From JALOOB01 sp964387985 (GTDB taxonomy: Bacteria > Chloroflexota > Anaerolineae > CG2-30-64-16): a DNA stretch of 10,723 nucleotides. A program made the position numbers and the translations under genes. Shown here piece by piece: positions 1 through 7,281 of this stretch; the stretch's first letter is position 1, and each line of letters opens with the position of its first letter. Under the pieces are notes generated by a model, which was not told the origin of the DNA, searched no databases, and worked only from the letters and a program-made list of their open reading frames with translations. The stretch lies in assembly GCA_964387985.1 (NCBI GenBank), contig CAYLZG010000145.1:1-10723 (forward strand), read 5' to 3'.

Positions 1-492
1 CGTTTCCGCGCGCTCCTCAGCGACCACCTGGGCGTCGACCCGCATCATGTCCACGGCTACGTCGTCGGCGAGCACGGCGACTCACAGGTGCTCACCTGGT
101 CGCAGGTCACCATCGGCGGCGTCCACCTGTCCGAGTATCATGAGATCCGCGGCATCCCCCTCAGCGAAGAAATCCGGGCCGACATCGATCAGCGGGTCCG
201 GTTTGCCGGCCGTTCGATTATTGCCGGGAAAGGTGCGACTTACTACGGCATCGGCAGTGCCTTGGCGCGTATCGTAGACGTCATCCTGCATGACCAACGT
301 GCGATCATGACGGTCTGTACGCCGCAGGCTGATGTCGCAGGTGTGCGGGACGTGACCGTCTCCCTTCCTCACCTGGTCGGCGGCCGTGGCGTCATTGCGA
401 CGCTCCCGATTGCGTTGAGTCCGGAAGAGACAGCCGCGCTGCAAGCAAGCGCACAGACCGTGCGCGAAGCAATCGACAGTCTCGATGCGTAA
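1..492 (+). CDS. ldh: L-lactate dehydrogenase, C-terminal part (5' end outside window)
   Basis: NAD-dependent L-lactate dehydrogenase (pyruvate to L-lactate, cytoplasmic) of the LDH/MDH superfamily. The frame is open from the first base and ends in TAA, leaving 163 residues, roughly the C-terminal half of a family member of about 310 residues. The window opens on RFRALL, which matches the region around the substrate-binding Arg of the family motif DxARFR. GYVVGEHGDSQ (residues 20-30) carries the catalytic His, and KGATYYGIG (about 77-85) is the well-conserved C-terminal block. The HGDSQ and KGAT(Y)YGI patterns favour lactate over malate dehydrogenase, but the specificity loop lies outside the window. 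The gene ends 42 bases before the lycopene cyclase, and no terminator or promoter is visible in that gap. Its link to carotenoid genes is probably only positional. Confidence 0.93.
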   Translation, partial: RFRALLSDHLGVDPHHVHGYVVGEHGDSQVLTWSQVTIGGVHLSEYHEIRGIPLSEEIRADIDQRVRFAGRSIIAGKGATYYGIGSALARIVDVILHDQRAIMTVCTPQADVAGVRDVTVSLPHLVGGRGVIATLPIALSPEETAALQASAQTVREAIDSLDA

Positions 493-534
493 GCGGGTTC
501 GGCAACCAATACCGGTGACTCGAGGACGATTTCC

Positions 535-1356
535 TTGACCTACTTCGGCTTCCTGGTGCGCTTCATCGGCGTGCCGCTTCTGATCCTGATTGTATTGACC
601 CTGTGGGACAGGGCGCGCGGCCGCCGCGTTTCTCCTGGGCTGGACAGCATGCCCGGTTGGTTCATGGTGTTGGCCCTCGTCATTGTGGCAGTCGTCTGGA
701 CCACACCTTGGGATAACTACCTGGTCGCCACCGGCGTCTGGTTCTACGATCCCGCGCTGGTGACCGGCATCACCCTGGGCTGGGTGCCCATCGAGGAATA
801 CACCTTCTTCGTCGTGCAGACGCTGCTCACCGGGCTGTGGGTGCTCTGGCTGGCGCGCCATCTGCCGCCAGCACCGCAGCCAGCGCCAAAGATGCCCCGC
901 ATGCGCCTGATCGCAGCCGCGATCACGGCGATCATCTGGCTGGCCTCAGTCATCCTGTTCTTCTCGCGCTGGCGACCCGGCACGTACCTTGCGCTTGAGG
1001 CCGGCTGGCTGCTCTTCCCCGTGATCCCGCAGATGCTGCTGGGCGCAGACACCTTATGGCATCACCGCAGGCTGGTCCTGCTCGGCCTCCTGCCGCCGTG
1101 GCTCTACCTGTCTACGACCGATTTCCTGGCCATCGGATCGGGCACGTGGACGATCGATCCGGCGCAGACCACAGGCATCATCATCGGCGGGGTGCTGCCG
1201 GCCGAAGAAGTGCTGTTCTTCCTGCTCACAAACATGTTGATCGTGTTCGGCCTCGTGCTGTTCATTGCCACGGACAACGCAGCGGTCAAGCGGTTCGCCA
1301 GCCGCACCCTGCGACACACACCTCAACCGGTAGGGGAAGTGATCCTTGAAGAGTAA
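535..1356 (+). CDS. crtY: Lycopene cyclase, fused CrtYc-CrtYd type, integral membrane
   Basis: Membrane lycopene cyclase of the small heterodimeric/fused (CarR-type, 'lycopene cyclase domain') family, which forms beta-ionone rings at the psi-ends of lycopene without net redox change. The 273-residue protein is highly hydrophobic and contains two homologous repeats. Repeat 1 has WDNYLVATGVWFYDP (59-73) then PIEEYTFF (85-92). Repeat 2 has TDFLAIGSGTWTIDP (195-209) then PAEEVLFF (222-229). The PxEE motif in each half is the family hallmark, so both subunits of the heterodimeric enzyme are present in one chain. The start is TTG at 535, preceded by GAGGA at 522-526 with an 8-base spacer; no better start exists upstream. 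The stop overlaps the next gene by 11 bases, suggesting translational coupling. The gene lies apart from crtI/crtB, about 6.8 kb upstream. Whether it makes one or two rings cannot be read from sequence. Confidence 0.92.
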   Translation: MTYFGFLVRFIGVPLLILIVLTLWDRARGRRVSPGLDSMPGWFMVLALVIVAVVWTTPWDNYLVATGVWFYDPALVTGITLGWVPIEEYTFFVVQTLLTGLWVLWLARHLPPAPQPAPKMPRMRLIAAAITAIIWLASVILFFSRWRPGTYLALEAGWLLFPVIPQMLLGADTLWHHRRLVLLGLLPPWLYLSTTDFLAIGSGTWTIDPAQTTGIIIGGVLPAEEVLFFLLTNMLIVFGLVLFIATDNAAVKRFASRTLRHTPQPVGEVILEE

Positions 1357-2644
1357 ACACCTGCTCAGCATCTTCCTCGTCGTCTTCATCGACCTGCTCG
1401 GCTTCGGCCTCATCCTCCCGCTTCTGCCTTATTACGCGGGAGAGTACGGGGCCAGCAACTTCGTCGTCGGCCTGCTGGCCGCGGCCTATGCCTTGGCGCA
1501 ATTCTTCGGCGCGCCGTTTCTGGGCCGCCTCTCTGACCGCTTCGGCCGGCGTCCCGTGCTGATGGTCAGCATCGCCGGCACAGCGCTCAGCTTCGTTCTT
1601 CTCGGCCTTGCCGATCCCCTGGGCCGCTGGCTGGCGGGCCTGCCGCTGACCGGCGCAACCGCCGAACAGCTCGCCGCACTCACGAACGCGACAGTCATCG
1701 GTGTGATGTTCATCTCCCGCATCGTGGGCGGGCTGGCAGGCGGCAACATCACCGTCGCCCAGGCGTACATCTCCGATGTCACCGACGCCAGTAACCGCGC
1801 CAGAGGACTGGGCATGATCGGTGCGGCATTCGGCCTTGGCTTCATCCTGGGCCCTGCAACCGGCGGCCTGCTTAGCCGGTGGGGCTACGCCGTGCCCGCC
1901 TTCGTCGCGGCGGGCCTGGCGACACTGAACCTGATCGGCGTCCTCCTGACGCTGCCCGAATCACTAACGCCCGAACTCCGTGAGTCGCTTACCCACCAGC
2001 GCCGGTCGCTCATCAGTCTGCCGGCCATGTGGGAGGCATTGTTCACCCCGCGCGTCGGCCCATTGCTGACCGTCCGCCTCTTCTTCGCGCTCTCCGCGGC
2101 CCTGTTTCAGACCATGTTCACCCTCTGGGCAAAGGACCGTCTGAGGCTGGACGCGCAGGCGACGTCGCTGCTGCTCGCCTACGTGGGCGTCCTGTCCGTC
2201 ATCGTGCAGGGTGGGCTGATCGGCCCACTGACGAAGCGTTTCAGCGAGCCGCGGCTGATCTTCTGGTCCACGCTCATCAACGGCCTGGCCATGCTGGCCT
2301 GGGCCTTCACGCTCAGCGTGCCCGTTCTGCTGGTCGTCATGATTCCCATGGCCTTTACCACCGGCGTGTTGAACACGGTCATCAACTCGGCCATCACCCG
2401 CGTCGTGTCGCCCCAGGAGATCGGCGGTGCGCTGGGCATTGCCAGCTCGCTGGAAAGCCTCTCCCGGGTCGTCTCTCCGGCAGCCGGCGGGTGGCTGTTG
2501 GGCTCGGTTGGACTGTGGGCGCCCGGGCTGGCCGGCGCGGTCATCATGGCCGGAATCACCGCGTTCAGCTGGCTCCGGCTGATCGTCCACCCTGATCCGG
2601 CCGTGGCAGAACTGGCGGTGGAGCCCGTCAAAGCGGATCACTGA
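1346..2644 (+). CDS. MFS transporter, TetA-like drug/proton antiporter family
   Basis: Major facilitator superfamily transporter of 432 residues, with a hydrophobicity pattern fitting 12 transmembrane helices. Residues 1-30 have the TetA/DHA1-like opening (IDLLGFGLILPLLPYY). Motif A, GRLSDRFGRRPVL, lies at 60-72 between helices 2 and 3. A glycine-rich stretch around 160-180 (GMIGAAFGLGFILGPATGG) resembles antiporter motif C of the helix 5 region. These features point to a proton-coupled exporter of drugs or metabolites in the inner membrane; the substrate is not predictable. The start is TTG at 1346, with a purine-rich site GGGGAAG just upstream (1333-1339, 6-base spacer), inside the end of the lycopene cyclase gene. 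The 11-base overlap implies co-translation with the cyclase. A role in carotenoid or precursor export would be speculation. Confidence 0.9.
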   Translation: MKSKHLLSIFLVVFIDLLGFGLILPLLPYYAGEYGASNFVVGLLAAAYALAQFFGAPFLGRLSDRFGRRPVLMVSIAGTALSFVLLGLADPLGRWLAGLPLTGATAEQLAALTNATVIGVMFISRIVGGLAGGNITVAQAYISDVTDASNRARGLGMIGAAFGLGFILGPATGGLLSRWGYAVPAFVAAGLATLNLIGVLLTLPESLTPELRESLTHQRRSLISLPAMWEALFTPRVGPLLTVRLFFALSAALFQTMFTLWAKDRLRLDAQATSLLLAYVGVLSVIVQGGLIGPLTKRFSEPRLIFWSTLINGLAMLAWAFTLSVPVLLVVMIPMAFTTGVLNTVINSAITRVVSPQEIGGALGIASSLESLSRVVSPAAGGWLLGSVGLWAPGLAGAVIMAGITAFSWLRLIVHPDPAVAELAVEPVKADH

Positions 2645-2724
2645 GCCGGAAACAGCTGCCGGCACTTCAGAGGCGCCCGGCAGGTAGTGAATCGCCGGGC
2701 AACACGATAGAGGAGGAGCCTCAC
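2645..2724 (+). other. Short intergenic with hairpin before ettA
   Basis: This 80-base spacer holds a 7-bp perfect stem, GCCCGGC (2675-2681) and GCCGGGC (2694-2700), around a 12-base loop. A weaker 5-bp stem, GCCGG/CCGGC, lies at 2645-2649 and 2659-2663. Neither is followed by a T-run, so a classical intrinsic terminator is not supported. The ettA ribosome site AGGAGGAG (2711-2718) begins 10 bases after the hairpin. I see no convincing promoter here. Confidence 0.4.
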
Positions 2725-4393
2725 ATGGCCGAAACCCAACAAGTCATCTACTCGATGGTCCGCGTGGGCCGCGTGCATCCACCCAACCGGCAGGTGCTGC
2801 GCGATATCTCGCTGGGCTTCTATTANNNNNNNNNNGCTGGGACTGAATGGCGCGGGCAAGAGCACCCTCCTGCGCATCATGGCCGGCGTCGATGAGGATT
2901 ACCTGGGCGAGACGATGCTCTCCAAGGGCTACACGCGCGGGCTGCTGACCCAGGAGCCGGAACTCGACCCCAGCAAGACGGTCCGCCAGATCATCGAGGA
3001 GGCGGTGCAGCCCATCGTGGACCTCCTGGCCGACTTCGACGCGGTCACCAACGCGTTCGGCGAGCCCGATGCGGATTTCGACGCGCTCATCGAAAAACAA
3101 GGCAGGCTGCAGGAAGAACTTGACAAGCACGACGCCTGGAACCTGGATAACCGCCTCGAACAGGCGATGGAGGCGCTGCGCTGCCCTCCGGGCGATACGC
3201 CCGTCTCGGTGCTCTCGGGCGGCGAGCGGCGCCGCGTCGCGCTGACCCGTCTGCTGCTCACCGAGCCGGACATCCTGCTGCTAGACGAACCGACCAACCA
3301 TCTCGATGCGGAGTCGGTCGCGTGGCTGGAGAAGCACCCCCAGGGATATGCAGGCACCGTCATCGCGGTCACCCACGACCGCTACTTCCTCGACAACGTG
3401 GCGGAATGGATCCTGGAGTTGGACCGCGGATACGGCATTCCCTGGCGCGGCAACTACTCATCGTGGCTCGAGCAGAAGCAGGAACGGCTGCGCAAAGAGG
3501 AGCGGGCGGACACGAAACGCATCCGCACCCTCGAACGCGAGCTCGAATGGATTCGGATGTCACCTCGTGCGCGGCAGGCCAAGGGCAAGGCGCGTGTCTC
3601 TGCATACGAAAAACTGCTGAGCCAGGAAACCGAGCTGCGTCGCGAAGAAATGCAGATCTATGTCCCGCCCGGTCCGCGGCTGGGCGATGTGGTGATCGAC
3701 TTCGACACCGTGAGCATGGCCTACGGCGACCGCCTGCTCTTTGAGAACCTCACCTACCAGGTGCCACCCGGCGCGATCGTTGGTGTCATCGGTCCTAACG
3801 GCGCAGGCAAGACCACCATGCTGCGGCTGATCACCGGGCAGGAGCAGCCCACCAGCGGATCGGTGAGGATCGGCCAGACGGTGGAACTGGGCTACGTCGA
3901 TCAGAGCCGCGACTCCCTCAACCCCGATCACACCGTCTGGCAGGAGATCTCAGCCGGAGAGGAGACGATCGCACTGGGTGAGCGCAAGGTGAACAGCCGT
4001 GGCTACGTATCCGGCTTCAACTTCCTCGGCTCTGACCAGCAAAAGCGCGTGGGCGACCTGTCGGGTGGCGAGCGCAACCGCGTCCACCTGGCCAAGGTGT
4101 TGAAGAAAGGCGCCAATGTCCTCCTGCTCGATGAGCCGACCAACGATCTCGACGTGAACACCCTGCGCGCGCTGGAGGAGGCGTTGGATGACTTCGGCGG
4201 CAGCGCCATGATCGTCAGCCACGACCGCTGGTTCCTCGATCGCATCTGCACACACATTCTCGCATTCGAAGAAGACGGCAGCACCCACTGGTTCGCCGGT
4301 AACTGCGCGGACTACGAAGCGGACCGCCGCAAGCGTCTCGGCATTGCCGCAGAGACGCCGCACCGCCTGGTCCACCGGCGCTTGATGCGGTAA
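2725..4393 (+). CDS. ettA: ABC-F ATPase, energy-dependent translational throttle protein EttA (crosses an assembly gap)
   Basis: Soluble ABC-F ATPase that binds the ribosomal E site and gates translation according to ATP/ADP state. The start is ATG 2725 with a strong AGGAGGAG site and a 6-base spacer. The N-terminus (YSMVRVGRVHPPNRQVLRDISLGFYY) matches EttA. First ABC domain: Walker A GLNGAGKST (nt 2840-2866), signature LSGGERRRV (nt 3212-3238), Walker B LLLDEPTNHLD and THDRYFLDN. It is followed by ILELDRGYGIPWRGNYSSW and a charged helical linker. Second domain: GPNGAGKTT (nt 3791-3817), LSGGERNRV, LLLDEPTNDLD, SHDRWFLDR. The arm insertion PDADFDALIEKQGRLQEEL is characteristic of EttA rather than resistance-type ABC-F proteins. 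The 10 Ns at 2826-2835 put the flanks in different frames. Family alignment predicts 18 missing bases there, which restores one frame and gives about 558 residues, normal for EttA. Confidence 0.93.
2826..2835. other. Assembly gap (10 N)
   Basis: Ten ambiguous bases inside ettA, just before Walker A. The 10 is probably a placeholder. The conserved EttA segment between the preceding Tyr codon and LGLNGAGKST is six residues (GAKIGV-like). Allowing for the partly present codons on each side, 18 bases are needed to fill it, and that number also restores the reading frame. Confidence 0.95.
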
Positions 4394-4458
4394 TGCTCGG
4401 CAGCCCGCGGTGCGGCCAATGCCACAACGAGCCCGAAGAGCAGAGTTTCACCAAACAC

Positions 4459-4492
4459 TTGACAAACATTGTGCATTATGGTATGATGCTCA
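4459..4492 (+). promoter_or_regulatory. Near-consensus sigma70-type promoter with overlapping dyad
   Basis: The -35 box TTGACA is at 4459-4464 and the -10 box TATGAT at 4482-4487, separated by exactly 17 bp. A TG at 4479-4480 gives an extended -10. Transcription would start near 4494, leaving a leader of about 86 bases before the SDR gene. An imperfect palindrome, GCATTAT-N3-ATGATGC, spans 4473-4489 over the spacer and -10, with 6 of 7 positions matching per half-site. It extends weakly outwards to TG (4470-4471) and CA (4491-4492). A repressor bound there would block polymerase, so this is a candidate operator, but no regulator gene is in the window. This is the only strong promoter I can see, and it probably drives the six-gene run from 4580 to 10570. 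Confidence 0.75.
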
Positions 4493-4493
4493 C

Positions 4494-4579
4494 ATTCGCC
4501 GTGCTGTGGAATGCCTGATAATAGGGTCCGGCAGAAAGGCTCCGTGGTGGCGAAATCCTGAGGAGTGGATGGTCGAAGT
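4494..4579 (+). other. Predicted 5' leader of the carotenoid-region operon
   Basis: The untranslated leader inferred from the promoter upstream. TTCGCC (4495-4500) can pair with GGCGAA (4549-4554), closing just before the ribosome site GAGGAG (4560-4565); the interior pairs poorly. A four-codon reading frame (ATG 4569, M-V-E-V, stop 4581-4583) overlaps the SDR start as ATGA. No known riboswitch class is recognised. The 4394-4458 stretch between ettA and the promoter holds nothing I can assign. Confidence 0.35.
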
Positions 4580-5215
4580 ATGAGTGACAGGGTGGCGATT
4601 GTGTGGGGCGCGGCAGGCGGAATCGGCCGCGCGCTGGTAGACCAATTGAGCGCCGGCGGCTGGCGGGTGATTGCAGTGACCCACCAGGCTGCTGACATCG
4701 ACACCGCGGCCGTGTCGTTGGAAGCGAATGCCGGCGACGAGTTTGACGTGCAGCGCGCGGTCATGGCTGCCGGACAGGAGGCGCCGGAGATCGATCTGTT
4801 CATCTACGCGGCGGGAGACATCACCTCGGAGCCGGCAGGCAGGATGGCGCCCAAGACGTGGCGGCGGATCCTCGAGGCCAACCTGGATGGCGCGTACTAT
4901 GCCACTCACCACAGCCTGCCGCTCCTGACTGCCTCTGCGCCGCTGGTCTATATCGGGGCGGTCAGCGAGCGTATGCGCCTTCCGGGGTTGAGTGCTTACG
5001 CAGCTGCAAAGGCAGGCCTGGAGGCGTTTGCGGAAGCCTTACGCAAGGAGGAGCGCAAACGCAAGGTCATCGTCGTTCGTCCAGGCGCCGTCCAGACCGA
5101 TTTTTGGAATAAGGTGCCGTTCAAGATGCCGGCCAGCGCGCTGACTCCCCAGGCGGTGGCGGAGAAGGTGCTTGTTGCGGTACGTGACGGCCACCAGGGC
5201 AACCTGGACGTGTAG
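4580..5215 (+). CDS. Short-chain dehydrogenase/reductase (SDR) family oxidoreductase
   Basis: Rossmann-fold NAD(P)-dependent oxidoreductase of 211 residues, short for a classical SDR (about 250). The cofactor glycine motif is WGAAGGIGR (9-17), with Trp where classical members usually have Thr. AAGD (77-80) stands for the NNAG motif, Asn101 (EANLDG) for the structural Asn, and YAAAK (Tyr140, Lys144) for the catalytic pair. The usual catalytic Ser 13 residues before Tyr is Ala127; Ser129 lies two residues away and may replace it. RPGAVQTDFW (167-176) is the usual block after beta-6. I chose ATG 4580 because the first beta strand begins at once. GTG 4565 in the same frame is possible but sits inside the GAGGAG ribosome site (4560-4565), which itself is 14 bases from ATG 4580, unusually far. 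The substrate is unknown. The gene is first in the run that ends with crtB, and 12 bases separate it from the next gene. Confidence 0.85.
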   Translation: MSDRVAIVWGAAGGIGRALVDQLSAGGWRVIAVTHQAADIDTAAVSLEANAGDEFDVQRAVMAAGQEAPEIDLFIYAAGDITSEPAGRMAPKTWRRILEANLDGAYYATHHSLPLLTASAPLVYIGAVSERMRLPGLSAYAAAKAGLEAFAEALRKEERKRKVIVVRPGAVQTDFWNKVPFKMPASALTPQAVAEKVLVAVRDGHQGNLDV

Positions 5216-5227
5216 TAGGAGGACCCG

Positions 5228-6223
5228 GTGATCAATCTGCGCAACATCTGGCGGCCTGAGACATATCACGGCTTCGGCAAGCGCCCACCCTTCTTCGAAG
5301 GCTGGTACTTCAAGATGGTCGACGCAGCCGAGCAGCATCCGTATGCGATCATCCCCGGCGTCTTCATCGGCGCCGAGTGGGGCTCCTCGCACGCCTTTGT
5401 GCAGACCCTGGATGGCGTAACGGGACGCAGCACGTATCACCGCTACCCCTCCGAGGCATTCGTCGCCGCGCAGGACAGGCTCGACATTCGCATCGGGTCC
5501 AGTCGCTTCCGTCGCGACGTGATCAGCCTGGATATCCCTGGGCCTCAGCAGACGGTGCAGGGCGAGCTCAGGTTCGACGGCGGCCATCCGTAGCCCGTGA
5601 CGCTCACATCCCCCGGAATCATGGGCTGGTATGCGCTGGTCCCCTTCATGGAATGCTACCACGGGGTGCTCAGCTACGACCATACGATCTCAGGGCAGCT
5701 CATGGTGGACGGCAAGATGCTCGACTTCTCCGGCGGCCGCGGTTACGTCGAGAAAGACTGGGGCCAGTCGTTCCCGAAGGCGTGGATTTGGATGCAAAGC
5801 AACCACTTCGGCGCCCCAGGCACCTCTCTGACCGCCTCGGTCGCGATCATTCCCTGGCTGAGGAACTCATTCACCGGGTTCATTGCCGGCCTCTGGCATG
5901 AAGGGCGTCTCTACCGTTTCGCCACGTATACCGGCGCGCGGATCGAGCGCCAGGAGACCACGGACCAGTCAGTCACGCTGCATTATGTCGATGGAGGGCG
6001 CAAAGGCCACCGGCTGGAGATCGTCGCCACGCGCGCACACGGCGGCCTGCTGCACTCGCCCGAGCGCGTGGCCATGCTCCAACGCGTCACGGAAAGCCTG
6101 ACCGCAAAGATCCGGGTGAAGCTGATCGAAATCGACTCGGGGCGGGTAGTGTTCGAGGATGAGGGCCGCCACGCCGGCCTGGAGGTAGTCGGCGATCTGC
6201 CTGCCCTGGGAGCGTCCGCATGA
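5228..6223 (+). pseudogene. Tocopherol-cyclase-like protein, interrupted by an in-frame amber codon
   Basis: Member of the tocopherol cyclase (VTE1-like, lipocalin-like beta-barrel) family. The frame runs from GTG 5228 (site AGGAGGA, 5217-5223) to TGA 6221-6223, 331 codons, with one TAG at codon 122 (5591-5593). Hallmarks lie on both sides of the stop and in the same frame: WRPETYHGF (8-16) and FFEGWYFK (22-29) before it; SPGIMGWYALVPFMECYHG, VEKDWGQSFP (about 174-183) and WIWMQSNHF after it. The residues around the stop, GGHP-stop-PVTLTSPG, suggest an original Trp codon (TGG to TAG, one G-to-A change). Taken literally there are two products, 5228-5593 (121 residues) and a GTG-started 5597-6223 (208 residues). 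No Shine-Dalgarno site serves the second, but it begins 3 bases after the stop, so reinitiation is conceivable. Alternatives are a consensus error, a strain variant or readthrough. Plant family members cyclise tocopherol precursors; the bacterial role here is unknown. Confidence 0.85.
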
Positions 6224-7281
6224 TGCCGGCAGGCCTGCCCGGACGCCTGGCACTGCTCGGGTCGGGCGAAACCGCGCCCGCGGGCGGCCGCGTCTTCGAG
6301 GCGCTCGCCCAAGGCCTGCCGCAGCCGCTGCGGGTCGCGATCCTGGAGACGCCGGCCGGCTTCGAGCTAAACAGCGCCCGTGTGGCAGGCCGGGTAGCCG
6401 ATTACATCCGCGTCCGACTCGGCAACTACTCGCCGCAGGTCGCCGTGCTGCCGGCCCGGCGCCGCGGCACGCCCTTCTCGCCGGATGACGATGAGATCAC
6501 ACGTCCCCTGCTCCACGCCGGCATGATCTTCGCCGGGCCAGGCAGCCCGACCTATGCCGCGCGCCAGCTGAGGGACAGCCTGGCGTGGAATCGCATCCGC
6601 GCGCGCCACGCGCTGGGCGCGGCGCTGGTCTTTGCGTCCGCCGCGACCATCACGGCAGGCCGGTTTTCGCTGCCGGTCTACGAAATCTACAAGGCCGGCC
6701 ACGATATCCACTGGGTGGAAGGGCTGGACCTTCTCGGACCGTTCGGGCTGTCGATCGTCTTCATCCCGCACTGGAACAATAACGATGGAGGCGCAGAGCT
6801 GGACACGAGCCATTGCTTCATGGGCCGGGATCGCTTCGACGCACTGGCGGCCATGCTGCCGCTGGATGCGACCATCATCGGCCTGGATGAACACACGAGC
6901 CTGGTGTTCGACCTGGCTCGCGCAGAGGCACATGTGCTCGGCCCGGGGCGCGTCACCATAGTAAGTGCCGGCGTAGAGCGGCCCTATGCGGACGGGTCCA
7001 CCTTCGGCCTGGATCAGCTTGGCCCGTTCCATGCCGCAGATCTTCTGACCTTGCTCCCCGCTGCGGTAGTCGAGGAAGCTCGCTCCGCGGCAGCAGCAGT
7101 CGCGGCCATCGTTCCTGCGCCCGATGAGGTTCTGGCCCTGGTCGCCGCGCGCGAGGTTGCGCGCAAAGCGCAAGACTGGACCGCGGCCGATGCTCTGCGC
7201 GGCAGGATCGAGGCACTCGGCTGGCAAGTGCAAGACACGCCTTCCGGTCCCAACGTCATGCCGGGAGGGGTCGTTCGATGA
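6220..7281 (+). CDS. Peptidase S51/cyanophycinase-like protein with cysteinyl-tRNA-synthetase-type C-terminal tail
   Basis: Protein of 353 residues with two parts. Residues 8-250 resemble the peptidase S51 / type-1 glutamine-amidotransferase-like fold (cyanophycinase, peptidase E). They show LALLGSGE near the start, FAGPGSPTYAARQL (104-117) at the position of the family's GGN-type motif, FASAAT (138-143) at the nucleophile elbow with Ser140 kept but the usual GxSAGA altered, and GLDEHTSLVFD (221-231), matching the conserved GIDE-TA block. PHWNNNDGG (183-191) replaces the usual DQHF-like stretch. After an Ala-rich linker (281-299), residues 305-346 (REVARKAQDWTAADALRGRI, then VQDTPSGP) closely resemble the extreme C-terminal tail of cysteinyl-tRNA synthetase. 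HIGH and KMSKS motifs are absent, so this is not a synthetase. The start ATG overlaps the preceding stop (ATGA, 6220-6223), with GGGAG at 6208-6212. The substrate and function are unknown. Confidence 0.8.
   Translation: MMPAGLPGRLALLGSGETAPAGGRVFEALAQGLPQPLRVAILETPAGFELNSARVAGRVADYIRVRLGNYSPQVAVLPARRRGTPFSPDDDEITRPLLHAGMIFAGPGSPTYAARQLRDSLAWNRIRARHALGAALVFASAATITAGRFSLPVYEIYKAGHDIHWVEGLDLLGPFGLSIVFIPHWNNNDGGAELDTSHCFMGRDRFDALAAMLPLDATIIGLDEHTSLVFDLARAEAHVLGPGRVTIVSAGVERPYADGSTFGLDQLGPFHAADLLTLLPAAVVEEARSAAAAVAAIVPAPDEVLALVAAREVARKAQDWTAADALRGRIEALGWQVQDTPSGPNVMPGGVVR

Noticed and set aside
82..861. 259-codon open frame on the - strand, and another at 9560-10411
   Set aside because: Both are antisense to well-supported genes (LDH and the lycopene cyclase; CrtB) and have low-complexity, Arg/Gly/His-rich shadow translations.
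4470..4495. CRP-like site (TGTG ... CACA) over the promoter
   Set aside because: The half-sites are too far apart and lack the TGTGA-N6-TCACA form; the GCATTAT/ATGATGC dyad explains the symmetry better.
4394..4579. tRNA, riboswitch or small RNA in the longest internal intergenic stretch
   Set aside because: No cloverleaf, conserved aptamer core or strong hairpin with T-run is visible; only the promoter and a weak leader pairing can be supported.
5591..5593. Recoding of TAG as pyrrolysine or another amino acid
   Set aside because: Other genes use TAG as a normal stop (SDR at 5213-5215; CrtI at 9610-9612), and the family context points to Trp.
7135..7260. Fragment of a cysteinyl-tRNA synthetase gene
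   Set aside because: The similarity covers only the C-terminal tail and is in frame with the S51-like domain, so it is a fused module, not a broken synthetase.
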